A DNA stretch of 64,000 bases from Endozoicomonas euniceicola (GTDB lineage Bacteria; Pseudomonadota; Gammaproteobacteria; Pseudomonadales; Endozoicomonadaceae), in assembly GCF_025562755.1 (NCBI RefSeq), contig NZ_CP103300.1, positions 3,039,001 to 3,103,000 on the forward strand. The letters are read 5' to 3'. Each line of letters opens with the position of its first letter. The first letter of the stretch is position 1. A model generated the notes under the pieces. That model was not told the DNA's origin. It saw nothing but the letters and a program-made list of their open reading frames with translations, and searched no databases. The position numbers were made by a program, and so were the translations under genes. Shown in pieces: positions 9,071-18,679 of this stretch.

Positions 9071-9644
9071 TTTGTTTATCTCCTATTATTTTTGTTATAT
9101 AAATAAGTTCACTAAAGGTGTCTTGTTCATTGTTTATCTTGGAAATCAACTGCTTCATTACATTATTTAGCTCGTCGTACTTTGACATAATAAGTTTTCT
9201 TCTTTGATTAACGGACTTAAGTTCATCAATTATACTTTTAGTTAATTTCTCATACTTGTTAAGAGATAAGTAATGCAGCTTTGCCATGCCGTAAAGCCTG
9301 TTAAAAAGCAAATCCAATTGATCAGTTTTAGTTTTTTCAGTAGGCTTTGGAATATTTTTTTTGATTATTCTGTGACGAACTAATGCGGACTTTCTTATAT
9401 TCATATTTTTTGATTCTTCATTAATTTGATCTAATTCAGACTGAGATACAAGTACTTTATATTCTGCCCTTTTAGTAATTTTTTGGGGCTGGTCATTGCG
9501 GCAATATTTAAATTTTTCATTAAACAAACAAGCTCTAATATATTCGCTAAATGTCGCATACTGATATTCTAGCTGTCTTTCTATTGCATACTTTTTTTCT
9601 TCATTACTTACGCTGTAATAAATATACTTGTCTCTTCTGCTCAC
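9048..9644 (-). CDS. MobC-like relaxosome accessory protein
   Basis: A 198-residue protein directly upstream of and overlapping the relaxase. The N-terminal third has two ribbon-helix-helix-like stretches (residues about 10-45 and 62-90, e.g. 'EYKVLVSQSELDQINE' then NMNIRKSALVRHR). The C-terminal half is a long predicted coiled coil. This layout fits MobC/NikA/TraJ-type proteins that bind oriT and recruit the relaxase. Identification rests on position and general pattern, not on a specific signature. Confidence 0.6.
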   Translation of the reverse strand: MSRRDKYIYYSVSNEEKKYAIERQLEYQYATFSEYIRACLFNEKFKYCRNDQPQKITKRAEYKVLVSQSELDQINEESKNMNIRKSALVRHRIIKKNIPKPTEKTKTDQLDLLFNRLYGMAKLHYLSLNKYEKLTKSIIDELKSVNQRRKLIMSKYDELNNVMKQLISKINNEQDTFSELIYITKIIGDKQNGDNIPR

Positions 9645-9682
9645 TTAACTCTCCTTAATATATGTGTGTAATGTTCAGGATT

Positions 9683-9810
9683 CTTAAGGATGAAATCCTT
9701 AAGCTGGATTGCCAAATAAAATGTGCGAAACTACAAAGTAGTTGAGAACTTTTATGCCTCCCATCCGATCTACGTAGTAGTCGGGGGGAGTGGCGCATCC
9801 AGTCCTTCTT
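9683..9810. other. oriT-like region between the divergent mobilization operons
   Basis: The spacer 9645-10099 separates the relaxase operon from the TraK-like operon, the usual place for oriT. It contains a perfect inverted repeat CTTAAGGAT-GAA-ATCCTTAAG (9683-9703) and an interrupted inverted repeat around 9748-9793 followed immediately by GCGCATCCAGTCC (9793-9805). The latter resembles the nick region of MOBP plasmids, whose core is close to CATCCTG followed by a pyrimidine. The nick position is inferred. Confidence 0.55.
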
Positions 9811-10099
9811 ATTAATTTACTTATAAGCATATTGTAAAACAAACACCTTACGTAACAAAGCAGTAGCCTGCACATATAAAAACAGTAAGCAATACAAGAG
9901 AAAGCAAAAGAGAAGCAAGACAAAAGCAATTTAATTGCAAGACAAAAGACAGATATTTAGCAACAGCACTGCAATAAATAATTAAGTTAATTAACAAGGC
10001 TGATTGACATTAGAATTAAATTTACTAAATTGTCTTAAACAAAACTATTGACTTAATAAAAACGATAGTGTTAACGTCAATAACAAGAAGAGAAAATAA

Positions 10100-10564
10100 A
10101 TGAAGGAACTTGATAAAAACAAAAACAATAAAGTTGATTTAATAACTGCCAAGCAATTCGAAAGTCAAATCAATAAAGCAAAAGAAAGCTTAAATAGCTT
10201 ACTTACCTCAAACACTGCTCCACGCAAAATAAGCAACTTTGAAAAGCTAAAAAAGCTGAATAAAGAAGTGCAGGCTTTGTTTAAAGCTGGATACACAAAA
10301 GAGCAAATATCCGAGCAGCTTCAAAAAGCAAACATATACATATCTCCCCGCACCTTAATGCAGTATATGCGAGACATTAAAAGCGGAAAGAAAGACACAA
10401 CAAAAGCAAAACAAAAACAAGACACAGTAAGTTCAAATGTGCCTGAAAATCCAATTACCAAATCTCTTTCCACCAGTAAAAAAATATCAGAAAAATACAA
10501 AGTTAACCGCATTAAAATGGTGGATGATGACTTCACGCCAGATTTCGATGAGGAGGATTTATAA
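10100..10564 (+). CDS. TraK/StbA-like DNA-binding protein
   Basis: A 154-residue charged protein starting at an ATG after an AGAAGAG ribosome-binding site. Residues about 53-92 (EVQALFKAGYTKEQISEQLQ then ISPRTLMQYM) form a clear helix-turn-helix. The rest is lysine-rich and low complexity. It is the first gene of a three-gene operon reading away from the oriT-like region, the place taken by traK in IncP plasmids and stbA in R388, whose products bind DNA near oriT. Family assignment is by layout and HTH only. Confidence 0.55.
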   Translation: MKELDKNKNNKVDLITAKQFESQINKAKESLNSLLTSNTAPRKISNFEKLKKLNKEVQALFKAGYTKEQISEQLQKANIYISPRTLMQYMRDIKSGKKDTTKAKQKQDTVSSNVPENPITKSLSTSKKISEKYKVNRIKMVDDDFTPDFDEEDL

Positions 10565-11250
10565 TGAAAAGGATAACAATTGTAACAAGCGAAAAGGGCG
10601 GCGTTGGAAAAAGCTTCCATTCAAAAATAAAAACTGAATTCAAACACAAGAATTCAAAAGTTTTATTAATCGATTCTGATATAGCTAACCCTGATGTTTG
10701 CAGATATTTTAAAAATTCAGACATAAATTCAAAGCAAATAAATTTAACCAATCACAACGGCTGGATGGATTTCATAGATCTTTTAGATGAGGAAAAAGAT
10801 ATAGACGAAGTAGTAGTTAATATGCCTGCGAGGACAAATAAAATATTAATTGCAGAGGCAGAAGTGTTTTTTGAAGTATGCAAACAATTGAATTTCAAAG
10901 TCGTAATTGATTTCGTGATTTCGAGAGACACCTATTGTTTAGTACTTTTAAAACAGCTATACGAAGGCTTATCTGGCTTCAGTTTTAAGCTCAATATTGT
11001 GCTAAATGGCTACTTTGGCGAGCAAGAGAAATTTACAAGATGGCACGAATCAAAAATTAGAAAGCAGTTATTGGACGACAATAGGTCAGAATTATACTTG
11101 CCCGATCTTGATGATAGAATTGTCGATAAGCTTAAGGCTCCAACGCTAGAATTGCTTAAAACAAAAGAATTATCCCTATCCGAGCGAATGAATTTAGAGC
11201 GCTGGATAACTAAGGTCTTTAATAAATTGGAGGAGATGGACAATGAGTGA
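10564..11250 (+). CDS. ParA-like P-loop ATPase (TraL/StbB type)
   Basis: A 228-residue ATPase whose start ATG overlaps the previous stop codon (TAATG) behind a GAGGAGG site. The deviant Walker A motif SEKGGVGKS is at residues 9-17, and LLIDSDIANPDV (about 37-48) matches the ParA switch region. Unlike full partition systems no ParB follows. TraL of IncP and StbB of R388 are similar small ATPases in the same gene order and affect positioning or transfer of the plasmid. The next gene overlaps by 8 bases. Confidence 0.75.
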   Translation: MKRITIVTSEKGGVGKSFHSKIKTEFKHKNSKVLLIDSDIANPDVCRYFKNSDINSKQINLTNHNGWMDFIDLLDEEKDIDEVVVNMPARTNKILIAEAEVFFEVCKQLNFKVVIDFVISRDTYCLVLLKQLYEGLSGFSFKLNIVLNGYFGEQEKFTRWHESKIRKQLLDDNRSELYLPDLDDRIVDKLKAPTLELLKTKELSLSERMNLERWITKVFNKLEEMDNE

Positions 11251-11743
11251 GAAGATAGATAAATATTTTGAAAAGTTGACGGAGCGCAAGATTACTGACA
11301 AAGAAAGGCTTCTTCTTTACAAGATCAAAGACACCTTGGGACTTAAAAATGATGATGCAGTTTGGTCAATATTTATAGCTCTAAATTACCATTTAAGACT
11401 TTATGAAAAAATACCAAACAGCATTGAAGATGTAATTAACCATACGTCCGATAACTTACAAAAAGAAGTTGTTAAAAGCGCAAAAGAAGCAGCAACCAAA
11501 ACATGCCATGATACCTTTTACGCTTACACTACAAGTTTTCAAAAAGAATTGGATAAACTTGCTAAAACCGCTAGAACAGAAGAAAGAAAGCGCAAGGGAA
11601 TAAATTTTAAAAGCTACTTTGTAGCGCTAACAACCCAGTTATTTTTTAGTACATTCTTTATGTTTTTGGGAATTTCAATAGCTACTGCAAGCCCAGAAAT
11701 TTTACAAGATTTACTAACATATTTTGAAATAACAGTTAACTGA
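11243..11743 (+). CDS. TraM/StbC-like membrane-anchored protein
   Basis: A 166-residue protein with a charged N-terminal two-thirds and one hydrophobic segment near the C-terminus (about residues 128-150). It is the last gene of the trio and is followed at once by a strong terminator. The size, single membrane segment and position match TraM of IncP-type transfer regions. Function is inferred from context. Confidence 0.55.
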   Translation: MSEKIDKYFEKLTERKITDKERLLLYKIKDTLGLKNDDAVWSIFIALNYHLRLYEKIPNSIEDVINHTSDNLQKEVVKSAKEAATKTCHDTFYAYTTSFQKELDKLAKTARTEERKRKGINFKSYFVALTTQLFFSTFFMFLGISIATASPEILQDLLTYFEITVN

Positions 11744-11766
11744 CCTCCGGCATAGCCGGAGGCTTA
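11744..11766 (+). terminator. Terminator of the traKLM-like operon
   Basis: CCTCCGGC, loop ATA, GCCGGAGG at 11744-11762, directly after the stop codon. A related hairpin with the same ATAGCC loop edge stands after hsdR (18204-18220). Confidence 0.8.
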
Positions 11767-11809
11767 TTAGGTTACGCCCTCTAAGGGCTTTTATTGCGCC
11801 CAAGGGTGC

Positions 11810-12076
11810 TTACCAATCAAGATCATACTGACCTTTCCTTGAATCATTCTTTTCTTGATCTCAGATATAGGCTCGTACCACTTCTTCATCAAGTCCAACA
11901 GTTGAGACAAAATACCCTCTGACCCAGAAGTGCTCTCCATTGAAATTTCGTTGCCTATCTTTGACGTTTTTGGCAGCGTAGTCTTGAGCCTCAAAACCCG
12001 TTGAGAGTACATATAGCGATGCTTTTCCACGCATTCCATGAATGTTTCGAAACAGAAAATATGTGTATGAACTCAT
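11810..12076 (-). pseudogene. IS200/IS605-family TnpA fragment
   Basis: The segment read on the minus strand contains the typical C-terminal pattern of Y1 transposases (GEHFWVRGYFVST followed by DEEVVRAYI), then a premature TGA and the tail DQEKNDSRKGQYDLDW in the same frame. The N-terminal part, including the HUH motif, is missing or scrambled: 'CVEKHRYMYSQRVLRLK' in a neighbouring frame may be its start. A full TnpA is about 140 residues. It is a non-functional remnant between the tra-like operon and the R-M cargo. Confidence 0.65.
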
Positions 12077-12225
12077 AGGCTATACGACCATCCTATGGCA
12101 GAATAACCCCTTTAGCCTGCGTCTTATTCTATAAAAAATTGGAGCGGCAAACTTTCACTGCCCTGCTTGCAGCTATCTCTATTTGGGCATGCAAGCGGCA
12201 TTTTTTTCACTTAGAGGCCGATTCA

Positions 12226-13800
12226 GTGGCTAGAAAACCAGCAAGAAAGAAAGAGAAATCATTCGAGGAAACACTTTGGGATGCAGCGAACAAGCTGCGT
12301 GGCAGTGTTGAGTCCTCTGAGTACAAGCACATTGTACTGAGTCTGATCTTCCTGAAATTCATCAGTGACACTTTCGAGAAGCGCAAGCAAGAGCTGATCG
12401 ATGCAGGTCAAGAGAAGTATGTCGATCTGGTGCAGGCATACACCAAAGAAAACGTATTTTACCTACCAGAAGAGAGCCGCTGGAGCTTTATCCAGAAAAA
12501 CTCCAAGCAGGAAGATATTGCACTAAAAATCGACACCGCCCTGAGTACCATTGAGAAGACAAACAAAGCCCTACAGGGTGCTTTGCCAGATAACTATTTT
12601 TCCCGGCTTGATCTGGATGTCAGCAAACTTTCAGCGCTTTTGGATGTCATCAATAACATCGACACACTGGCAAATCCTCATGAGGATGTAGTGGGTCGAG
12701 TGTATGAATATTTCCTCTCAAAATTTGCAATCGCAGAAGGTAAGGGTAAAGGGGAATTCTATACTCCAAAAAGTATCGTTAACCTGATAGCAGAACTGAT
12801 CGAGCCGTATAGGGGGAAAATTTACGACCCTTGCTGTGGTTCCGGCGGTATGTTCGTTCAGTCTATGAAGTTCATTGATAACCATAAGGGCAACAAGAAA
12901 GATGTGTCCGTTTATGGTCAGGAGCAAACGACTGCTACCTACAAGCTAGCGAAGATGAACCTCGCCATCCGGGGTATTTCCGCTAATTTGGGAGCAGCAG
13001 CCAAAGATACCTTTTCCAATGATCAGCATGAAACGTTGAAAGCCGATTTCATCATGGCAAACCCGCCCTTCAACCAGAAGGCATGGAGAGCAGCAGATGA
13101 GTTAACTGATGATCATCGCTGGGATGGTTATGAAACACCTCAAACGGGCAATGCCAACTATGGTTGGATTTTGCACATGGTATCGAAGCTATCAGAAGAA
13201 GGAGTTGCCGGATTTATCTTGTCGAATGGCGCACTATCTGGTGATGGCACAGAAAAAGCTATTCGTAAAAAGCTGATTGAAAATAATCTCGTCGAAGCAG
13301 TGATCATTTTACCTCGTAATATGTTCTATACCACTGACATCAGTGTAACTTTGTGGATTCTTAATAAGAACAAGAAAGAACGCACTGTTCCTCATGAGGA
13401 TGTAGTTCGTAACTATCGAGATCGTGAAGAAGAAATCCTGTTTATGGATCTTCGACAACGAGGCGAACCATTCGAGAAGAAGTATATTCAGTTCTCTGAA
13501 CAAGATATCAAGGACTTTGCTGAGACTCTGCATACTTGGCAGCAAGTAAACACCAACAGTGCTTATCAAGATGTTGCTGAGTATTGCTACTCCGCTCGAA
13601 AAATTGAGGTTGCAGATAAAGGCTATTCACTTGTTCCAAGTAAGTATATTGAATTTACAAACCGTGATGAGAATATTGATTTTGACGAGAAAATGAACAA
13701 CCTCAAAGAGGAGTTCAGTGGGCTTTTGGCTCAAGAACAACAATCAAAAAATGAATTACTAAATGTTTTTAAAGAGCTGGGCTATGAGATCAAACTATAA
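12226..13800 (+). CDS. hsdM: Type I restriction-modification methyltransferase subunit (HsdM)
   Basis: A 524-residue N6-adenine methyltransferase. The N-terminal helical domain starts 'SFEETLWDAANKLRGS'. The SAM-binding motif DPCCGSGGMF is near residue 200 and the catalytic NPPF near residue 280. GTG at 12226 was chosen because AGAGG stands eight bases upstream and homologous HsdM proteins begin close to this point. A TTG at 12139 would add 29 unrelated residues. Together with HsdS it methylates the recognition site. It overlaps hsdS by 17 bases and heads an hsdM-hsdS-hsdR operon carried as cargo by the element. Confidence 0.93.
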   Translation: MARKPARKKEKSFEETLWDAANKLRGSVESSEYKHIVLSLIFLKFISDTFEKRKQELIDAGQEKYVDLVQAYTKENVFYLPEESRWSFIQKNSKQEDIALKIDTALSTIEKTNKALQGALPDNYFSRLDLDVSKLSALLDVINNIDTLANPHEDVVGRVYEYFLSKFAIAEGKGKGEFYTPKSIVNLIAELIEPYRGKIYDPCCGSGGMFVQSMKFIDNHKGNKKDVSVYGQEQTTATYKLAKMNLAIRGISANLGAAAKDTFSNDQHETLKADFIMANPPFNQKAWRAADELTDDHRWDGYETPQTGNANYGWILHMVSKLSEEGVAGFILSNGALSGDGTEKAIRKKLIENNLVEAVIILPRNMFYTTDISVTLWILNKNKKERTVPHEDVVRNYRDREEEILFMDLRQRGEPFEKKYIQFSEQDIKDFAETLHTWQQVNTNSAYQDVAEYCYSARKIEVADKGYSLVPSKYIEFTNRDENIDFDEKMNNLKEEFSGLLAQEQQSKNELLNVFKELGYEIKL

Positions 13801-14920
13801 AAAATTAGGTCAGTTTATTCGAGCTATTGACGTTAGGAATAAGGAAGATCGCAAAGATAATTTACTTGGGGTATCAACTCAGAAAATTTTTATCGATTCA
13901 GTAGCCAACACTGTCGGGACTGATTTTAAAAAGTATAAAATTGTCAAAAAACATCAGTTTACTTACGTACCTGACACCTCTCGCAGAGGTGATAAAATGG
14001 GCATTGCGATGCTTGAGTCACTGGATCAGGCTCTAGTATCTCAGGCTTATACGGTATTCGAGGTGACTGATACAGAACAGTTGACACCTGAATATCTGAT
14101 GATGTGGTTTAGACGACCTGAATTTGATCGGTATGCTCGATTTAAGTCTCACGGGTCGGTGCGTGAAATTTTTGATTGGGAAGAAATGTGTGAGCTAGAA
14201 CTTCCTATTCCATCCATAGAAAAGCAGCGTGAAATCGTACGTGAATACAATGTGGTGAATGACCGTATTGCACTTAACGAAAAGCTTATGGCTGGGCTGG
14301 AGAAGAGTGCATTTGCCATATTCGAAGAACATTTTCCAATACACGGTCACGAAATTGAAACCGAACACACCATACTAGATGACTTAATTGATTTTAACCC
14401 CAAGCATACGATAAAGAAAAATGCATCAACAACTTACGTTGAAATGGCTAATGTGTCGGAAAACAGTATGACTATTGGCAACCCTGTTGTCAGACCATTT
14501 ACTTCTGGATCGAAGTTTAAAAATAGAGATACTTTGCTTGCTCGTATAACTCCTTGTTTAGAAAATGGTAAAACGGCATTTGTAGATATCCTAAGTGAAG
14601 ATGAAGTTGCTTACGGCTCAACAGAGTTTATCGTTATGAGAGGCAAGGGGATAGTCAGTCCCTTTTGGATCTATTGTTTGGCTAAAAATGAGAACTTTCG
14701 ATCGTATGCCATCAGTAGTATGGTCGGCTCTTCTGGTAGGCAGAGAGTCCATAGTGACTATTTGAAGGAATATAGAATAGATACTGACGCTTTAGCAAGC
14801 ATGTCTAATTTTCATAGGTTAGCCACACCAATATTTAAATTAATTTCCAATAAACATGCAGAAAATCAACAATTAAAAGAGTTGAGAGGACTGCTCCTTA
14901 AAAAGGTAGCTAGAGAATGA
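13784..14920 (+). CDS. hsdS: Type I R-M specificity subunit (HsdS)
   Basis: A 378-residue protein with two target-recognition domains (about residues 1-165 and 195-370), joined by the conserved helix beginning IPSIEKQREIVREYN. It determines the bipartite DNA target for both methylation and cleavage. The ATG at 13784 gives a natural N-terminus (RSNYKKLGQFI). An in-frame ATG at 13763 is also possible. It ends in a four-base ATGA overlap with hsdR. The target cannot be predicted from sequence alone. Confidence 0.88.
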   Translation: MRSNYKKLGQFIRAIDVRNKEDRKDNLLGVSTQKIFIDSVANTVGTDFKKYKIVKKHQFTYVPDTSRRGDKMGIAMLESLDQALVSQAYTVFEVTDTEQLTPEYLMMWFRRPEFDRYARFKSHGSVREIFDWEEMCELELPIPSIEKQREIVREYNVVNDRIALNEKLMAGLEKSAFAIFEEHFPIHGHEIETEHTILDDLIDFNPKHTIKKNASTTYVEMANVSENSMTIGNPVVRPFTSGSKFKNRDTLLARITPCLENGKTAFVDILSEDEVAYGSTEFIVMRGKGIVSPFWIYCLAKNENFRSYAISSMVGSSGRQRVHSDYLKEYRIDTDALASMSNFHRLATPIFKLISNKHAENQQLKELRGLLLKKVARE

Positions 14921-17900
14921 AATTCACAGAAGAAAAGCTTGAGCAAGCCATTATTGAGTTGCTAGGGAAAGAAGGCTATCCACATATTCGTGGTGAAGGG
15001 ATTGAGCGAGCGCCTGAAGATGTGCTGATCAAGACTGATCTTCGTGAATTTCTAGCACAACGCTACCAATCCGACTCAATCACTGAAGGTGAGATTGAGT
15101 CGATTATCCATAAGCTGGAATACCTCCCAGCCTCTGATTTGTATGACACTAACAAAGCCATTATGAAACTTGTTTCTGATGGTTTTCTGATCAAGCGTGA
15201 AGATCCCAGCCAGAAGGATTTATACATCCAGTTAATCGACTATGACGATATAAGTAATAACCACTACCGCATAGTCAACCAGATGGAAATACAAGGTTAT
15301 GAGTTGCGTATTCCTGATGGAATACTGTACATCAATGGCCTACCACTTGTGGTGTTTGAATTTAAGAGTGCTATTCGTGAAGAGGCAACCATCCACGATG
15401 CCTATAAGCAACTGACAACCCGTTATGATCGTGATATTCCAGAGCTGTTCAAATACAACGCTTTGTGTGTAATCAGTGATGGCGTGAACAATAAAATGGG
15501 CTCTTACTTTGCTCCTTTTGAGTTTTATTACTCTTGGCGCAAAATCACAGGTGAAGAGAAGCTGGGTAAGGACGGTATTGACTCTCTGTTTACCATGGTC
15601 AGCGGCTTGTTTAATAAGCAGCGTTTGCTGGGAGTAATTCGTAACTTCATCTATCTTCCGGATACCTCAAGTAAACAAGAAAAAATTGTTTGCCGCTATC
15701 CTCAGTATTACGCTGCCACCAAATTGTTTACCAACATCAAAAAGAAAATGAAGCCCCACGGAAATGGAAAAGGGGGAACATACTTTGGAGCAACGGGCTG
15801 TGGTAAAAGCTATACAATGCTCTTTCTTACTCGCTTGCTGATGAAAGATGTTGAGCTAGGTAGCCCCACTGTTATTTTGATCACTGATCGTACCGATTTG
15901 GACGACCAGCTTTCCGGTCAGTTTACCAATGCAAAAAAATATGTTGGCGATGAGAATATTGTCAGTGTTAAAAGTCGTGCTGAGCTACGAGAAGAGCTAA
16001 AAGGTCGTAAAAGTGGTGGTGTTTTCCTAACGACCATCCATAAGTTCACAGAAGATATTGAGCTTTTAACTGAGCGTACCAACGTTATTTGCATCTCGGA
16101 TGAAGCGCACCGTAGCCAAGTCAACAAGGAGCAAAAAGTCACTGTTACAGAAACAGGTGTGAAGAAAAGCTATGGCTTTGCCAAATATCTTCATGACTCC
16201 TTGCCCAATGCAACTTACGTTGGCTTTACTGGTACACCAATTGATGCAACGCTCGATGTCTTCGGTAAAGTCGTTGATAGCTATACCATGAACGAGTCTG
16301 TCTACGATGAAATTACTGTTCGGATCGTTTACGAAGGTAGAGCTGCAAAAGTGCTTCTGGATGGCAAGCAACTGAACGAAGTAGAGAAGTACTACAAAGA
16401 ATGTGAAGAAGCTGGAACAAACGAATACCAGATCGATAAAAGTAAAAAAGCTATGGCAAGCATGTCCACCATTCTAGGTGATCCTGATCGTATTCAAGCT
16501 ATAGCGAAAGACTTTATAGAACATTACGAAACTCGTATAGAGGAAGGTACAACCCAGAAAGGCAAAGCTATGTTTGTCTGTAGTAGTCGTGAAATTGCCT
16601 TCGAATTCTACAAGGAGCTAATAGCACTTCGCCCGGAGTGGGAAGAAGTTAAAGCTTGTGAAGAAGGTGTCATTTTATCAGAAAGCGATAAGAAAAAAGT
16701 CAAACCAATGGAACGAGTCAAAATGGTCATGACTCGTGACAAGGATGATGAGAAAGCTTTATGGGACAAGCTCGGTAATAAGGACTACCGAAAAGAGCTA
16801 GATCGCCAGTTTAAAAATGATAAATCTAACTTCAAGATCGCTATTGTAGTTGATATGTGGCTTACAGGCTTTGACGTACCGTTCCTTGACTCAATCTATA
16901 TTGATAAACCGCTGCAAAAGCACAACCTGATCCAGACCATTTCTAGGGTAAACCGCAAGTTCGAAAAGAAAGAAAAAGGTTTGGTAGTCGATTACATCGG
17001 CATCAAAAAGCAGATGAATCAAGCTCTTTCCAAATACACTGGAGGGCAGGAGAAAGAACATGAGGACATCAAACAATCTGTAATCATAGTAAAAGATCAT
17101 CTTAGTCTACTAGATGCCCTGTTCCATAAGTTTGATTTCAAACCATACTTCGAAGGAACACCACTTGAACAGCTCAAATGCCTGAATGCTTCTGCCGATT
17201 TTGCGTTAAGAACAAAGAAGTTTGAAAAAACTTTCATGGACTTAGCCAAGCGCCTCAAGTCCGCATATGACATCTGCGTGGGAAGTAGTGAACTGACTCA
17301 AGCCCATAAAGACAAAATTCATTACTACTTGGCTGTCAGGACTATTGTCTTCAAGATCACAACAGGCGGTGCTCCAGATGTTGACCAGATGAACGCCAGA
17401 GTGCGTGATCTTGTTAAAGATGCGCTTATTAGTGATGGTGTAGAAGAGATCTTTAAGCTTGGAGAGAAAGACGGCGGTGAGATTGATATTTTCGATGACG
17501 ACTACCTTGCCAAGCTGGAGTTAATTAAGCAGCCCAATACCAAGCTGGAACTGCTTCAGCAAATGCTGGCTAAAGCTATTGGAGAGTTCAAAAAAACCAA
17601 CAAGGTTAAAGGCGTTGACTTCAGCAAGAAGATGAATGCGCTGGTCGAAAAGTATAATGAAAGAGATGAGCAGGACGTTCTAAGAAGCGAAGTCATCAAT
17701 GATTTTTCAGACGAAATCATCAATCTGTATAACGAACTTCGTGAAGAAATGGCCTCTTTCGGTGAGATGGGCATTGACTTTGAGGAGAAAGCATTTTACG
17801 ACATCTTGGTTTCACTGGCTCATAAATATGACTTTACCTACCCTGAAGAAAAGCTGATCGACCTCTCCAAAGAGGTGAAAAAAGTCATTGATGATAAAGC

Positions 17901-18060
17901 CAAGTATACTGACTGGAATAAGCGAGACGACATCAAAGCGGAACTTCACTTCGACCTGATCATTCTGCTTGATGAGTGGGGCTACCCTCCCATTGACCGG
18001 GATGAGGTGTACAAAGAAATCTTTGAGCAGGCCGAGAACTTTAAGCGGAATGCTGCATAG
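14917..18060 (+). CDS. hsdR: Type I restriction endonuclease subunit (HsdR)
   Basis: A 1047-residue nuclease-translocase. The N-terminal PD-(D/E)xK nuclease is visible with D134 in IPDGILY and E148/K150 in VVFEFKS. Superfamily 2 helicase motifs follow: Walker A GATGCGKS near residue 291, DEAH near 394, and VGFTGTPI about 40 residues later. The full length and all motifs are present, so the system appears active. It restricts unmodified DNA after HsdS binding. Start overlaps hsdS by ATGA. Confidence 0.95.
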   Translation: MKFTEEKLEQAIIELLGKEGYPHIRGEGIERAPEDVLIKTDLREFLAQRYQSDSITEGEIESIIHKLEYLPASDLYDTNKAIMKLVSDGFLIKREDPSQKDLYIQLIDYDDISNNHYRIVNQMEIQGYELRIPDGILYINGLPLVVFEFKSAIREEATIHDAYKQLTTRYDRDIPELFKYNALCVISDGVNNKMGSYFAPFEFYYSWRKITGEEKLGKDGIDSLFTMVSGLFNKQRLLGVIRNFIYLPDTSSKQEKIVCRYPQYYAATKLFTNIKKKMKPHGNGKGGTYFGATGCGKSYTMLFLTRLLMKDVELGSPTVILITDRTDLDDQLSGQFTNAKKYVGDENIVSVKSRAELREELKGRKSGGVFLTTIHKFTEDIELLTERTNVICISDEAHRSQVNKEQKVTVTETGVKKSYGFAKYLHDSLPNATYVGFTGTPIDATLDVFGKVVDSYTMNESVYDEITVRIVYEGRAAKVLLDGKQLNEVEKYYKECEEAGTNEYQIDKSKKAMASMSTILGDPDRIQAIAKDFIEHYETRIEEGTTQKGKAMFVCSSREIAFEFYKELIALRPEWEEVKACEEGVILSESDKKKVKPMERVKMVMTRDKDDEKALWDKLGNKDYRKELDRQFKNDKSNFKIAIVVDMWLTGFDVPFLDSIYIDKPLQKHNLIQTISRVNRKFEKKEKGLVVDYIGIKKQMNQALSKYTGGQEKEHEDIKQSVIIVKDHLSLLDALFHKFDFKPYFEGTPLEQLKCLNASADFALRTKKFEKTFMDLAKRLKSAYDICVGSSELTQAHKDKIHYYLAVRTIVFKITTGGAPDVDQMNARVRDLVKDALISDGVEEIFKLGEKDGGEIDIFDDDYLAKLELIKQPNTKLELLQQMLAKAIGEFKKTNKVKGVDFSKKMNALVEKYNERDEQDVLRSEVINDFSDEIINLYNELREEMASFGEMGIDFEEKAFYDILVSLAHKYDFTYPEEKLIDLSKEVKKVIDDKAKYTDWNKRDDIKAELHFDLIILLDEWGYPPIDRDEVYKEIFEQAENFKRNAA

Positions 18061-18203
18061 CTCTTACACTTAAGGCGCTGATGGCGTTGCAAGCTTGCTT
18101 GCAGCGTCAGCAGTGTCCAACCATAAAGAAATTGCCTTCTTCATTCAGATCGGTCAGTCATTAAGGTCAGCTACTGTCGCTACGGTTAAATCTATGTAAG
18201 TCT

Positions 18204-18224
18204 CCCCAGCATAGCCGGGGGTTT
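18204..18224 (+). terminator. Probable terminator after hsdR
   Basis: CCCCAGC, loop ATA, GCCGGGG followed by GTTTAT. One mismatch lies inside the stem. The rest of 18061-18376 contains no gene that I can support. Confidence 0.55.
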
Positions 18225-18376
18225 ATCAGTGTTAATTAACGCAGGATCGAAAGCGCTGGACGCTGGCGAGAAAGCTGCAAGAGTTGCGGTTAAAGCGATT
18301 AGAGGGTGGTTTAAATAAGCAAGATAAAGACAGTAGATTTATTGTCTGCTGCCTTTTTCTTTAAAACTTAATAAGG

Positions 18377-18622
18377 TTAATTCTTAGATAGCTTATTTTC
18401 TACCTTTTCTTGTGCCTCTTTCATCACTTCAGGCGAAAAATCAGAACTAGCTTTGAGTTGCTTAATTACACGCTTTAAATAGCTTTCAACGTTGTCTGAT
18501 ACATTAAACTTAGAGCTTTGAATACGTGCAGCTTCCCTTAGTACTTTTAAATCAAAATCTGTACTTTTTGAAACTTTAATATTAAGAGAAACTTTGTCGG
18601 CTTTCGATGTTAATTTTGGCAT
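18377..18622 (-). CDS. Small ribbon-helix-helix-like regulator
   Basis: An 81-residue protein. The ATG at 18622 is preferred over one at 18646 because AAAGGA lies about ten bases before it. A short beta-strand (KVSLNIKVS) followed by two helices (STDFDLKVLREAARIQSS and NVSDNVESYLKRVIKQL) fits the ribbon-helix-helix fold of plasmid repressors and antitoxins. An inverted repeat AAGGTAGA-N6-TCTACCTT lies 30 bases upstream, suggesting autoregulation. The same octamer precedes the rep operon, so it may control replication or excision. No partner toxin gene is next to it. Confidence 0.6.
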   Translation of the reverse strand: MPKLTSKADKVSLNIKVSKSTDFDLKVLREAARIQSSKFNVSDNVESYLKRVIKQLKASSDFSPEVMKEAQEKVENKLSKN

Positions 18623-18651
18623 TTTATTATTATCCTTTTTATGCATTTTTT

Positions 18652-18673
18652 AAGGTAGATTAATTTCTACCTT
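18652..18673. promoter_or_regulatory. Operator-like inverted repeat TCTACCTT
   Basis: AAGGTAGA at 18652-18659 and TCTACCTT at 18666-18673 form a perfect 8-bp inverted repeat just upstream of the small regulator. The half-site also occurs at 6973, 7056, 18399, 19309 (reverse) and 20562 within the element. Confidence 0.5.
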
Positions 18674-18679
18674 AATAAC

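Noticed and set aside
9699..9929. A 76-codon frame across the oriT-like region
   Set aside because: It has no ribosome-binding site and overlaps inverted repeats in a divergent control region.
10564..11250. A chromosome-type ParAB partition locus
   Set aside because: No ParB gene or parS-like site is visible; the three-gene order fits transfer-linked modules better.
18377..18622. A toxin-antitoxin module at the small ribbon-helix-helix gene
   Set aside because: No toxin-like frame overlaps or adjoins it; a lone regulator fits better.
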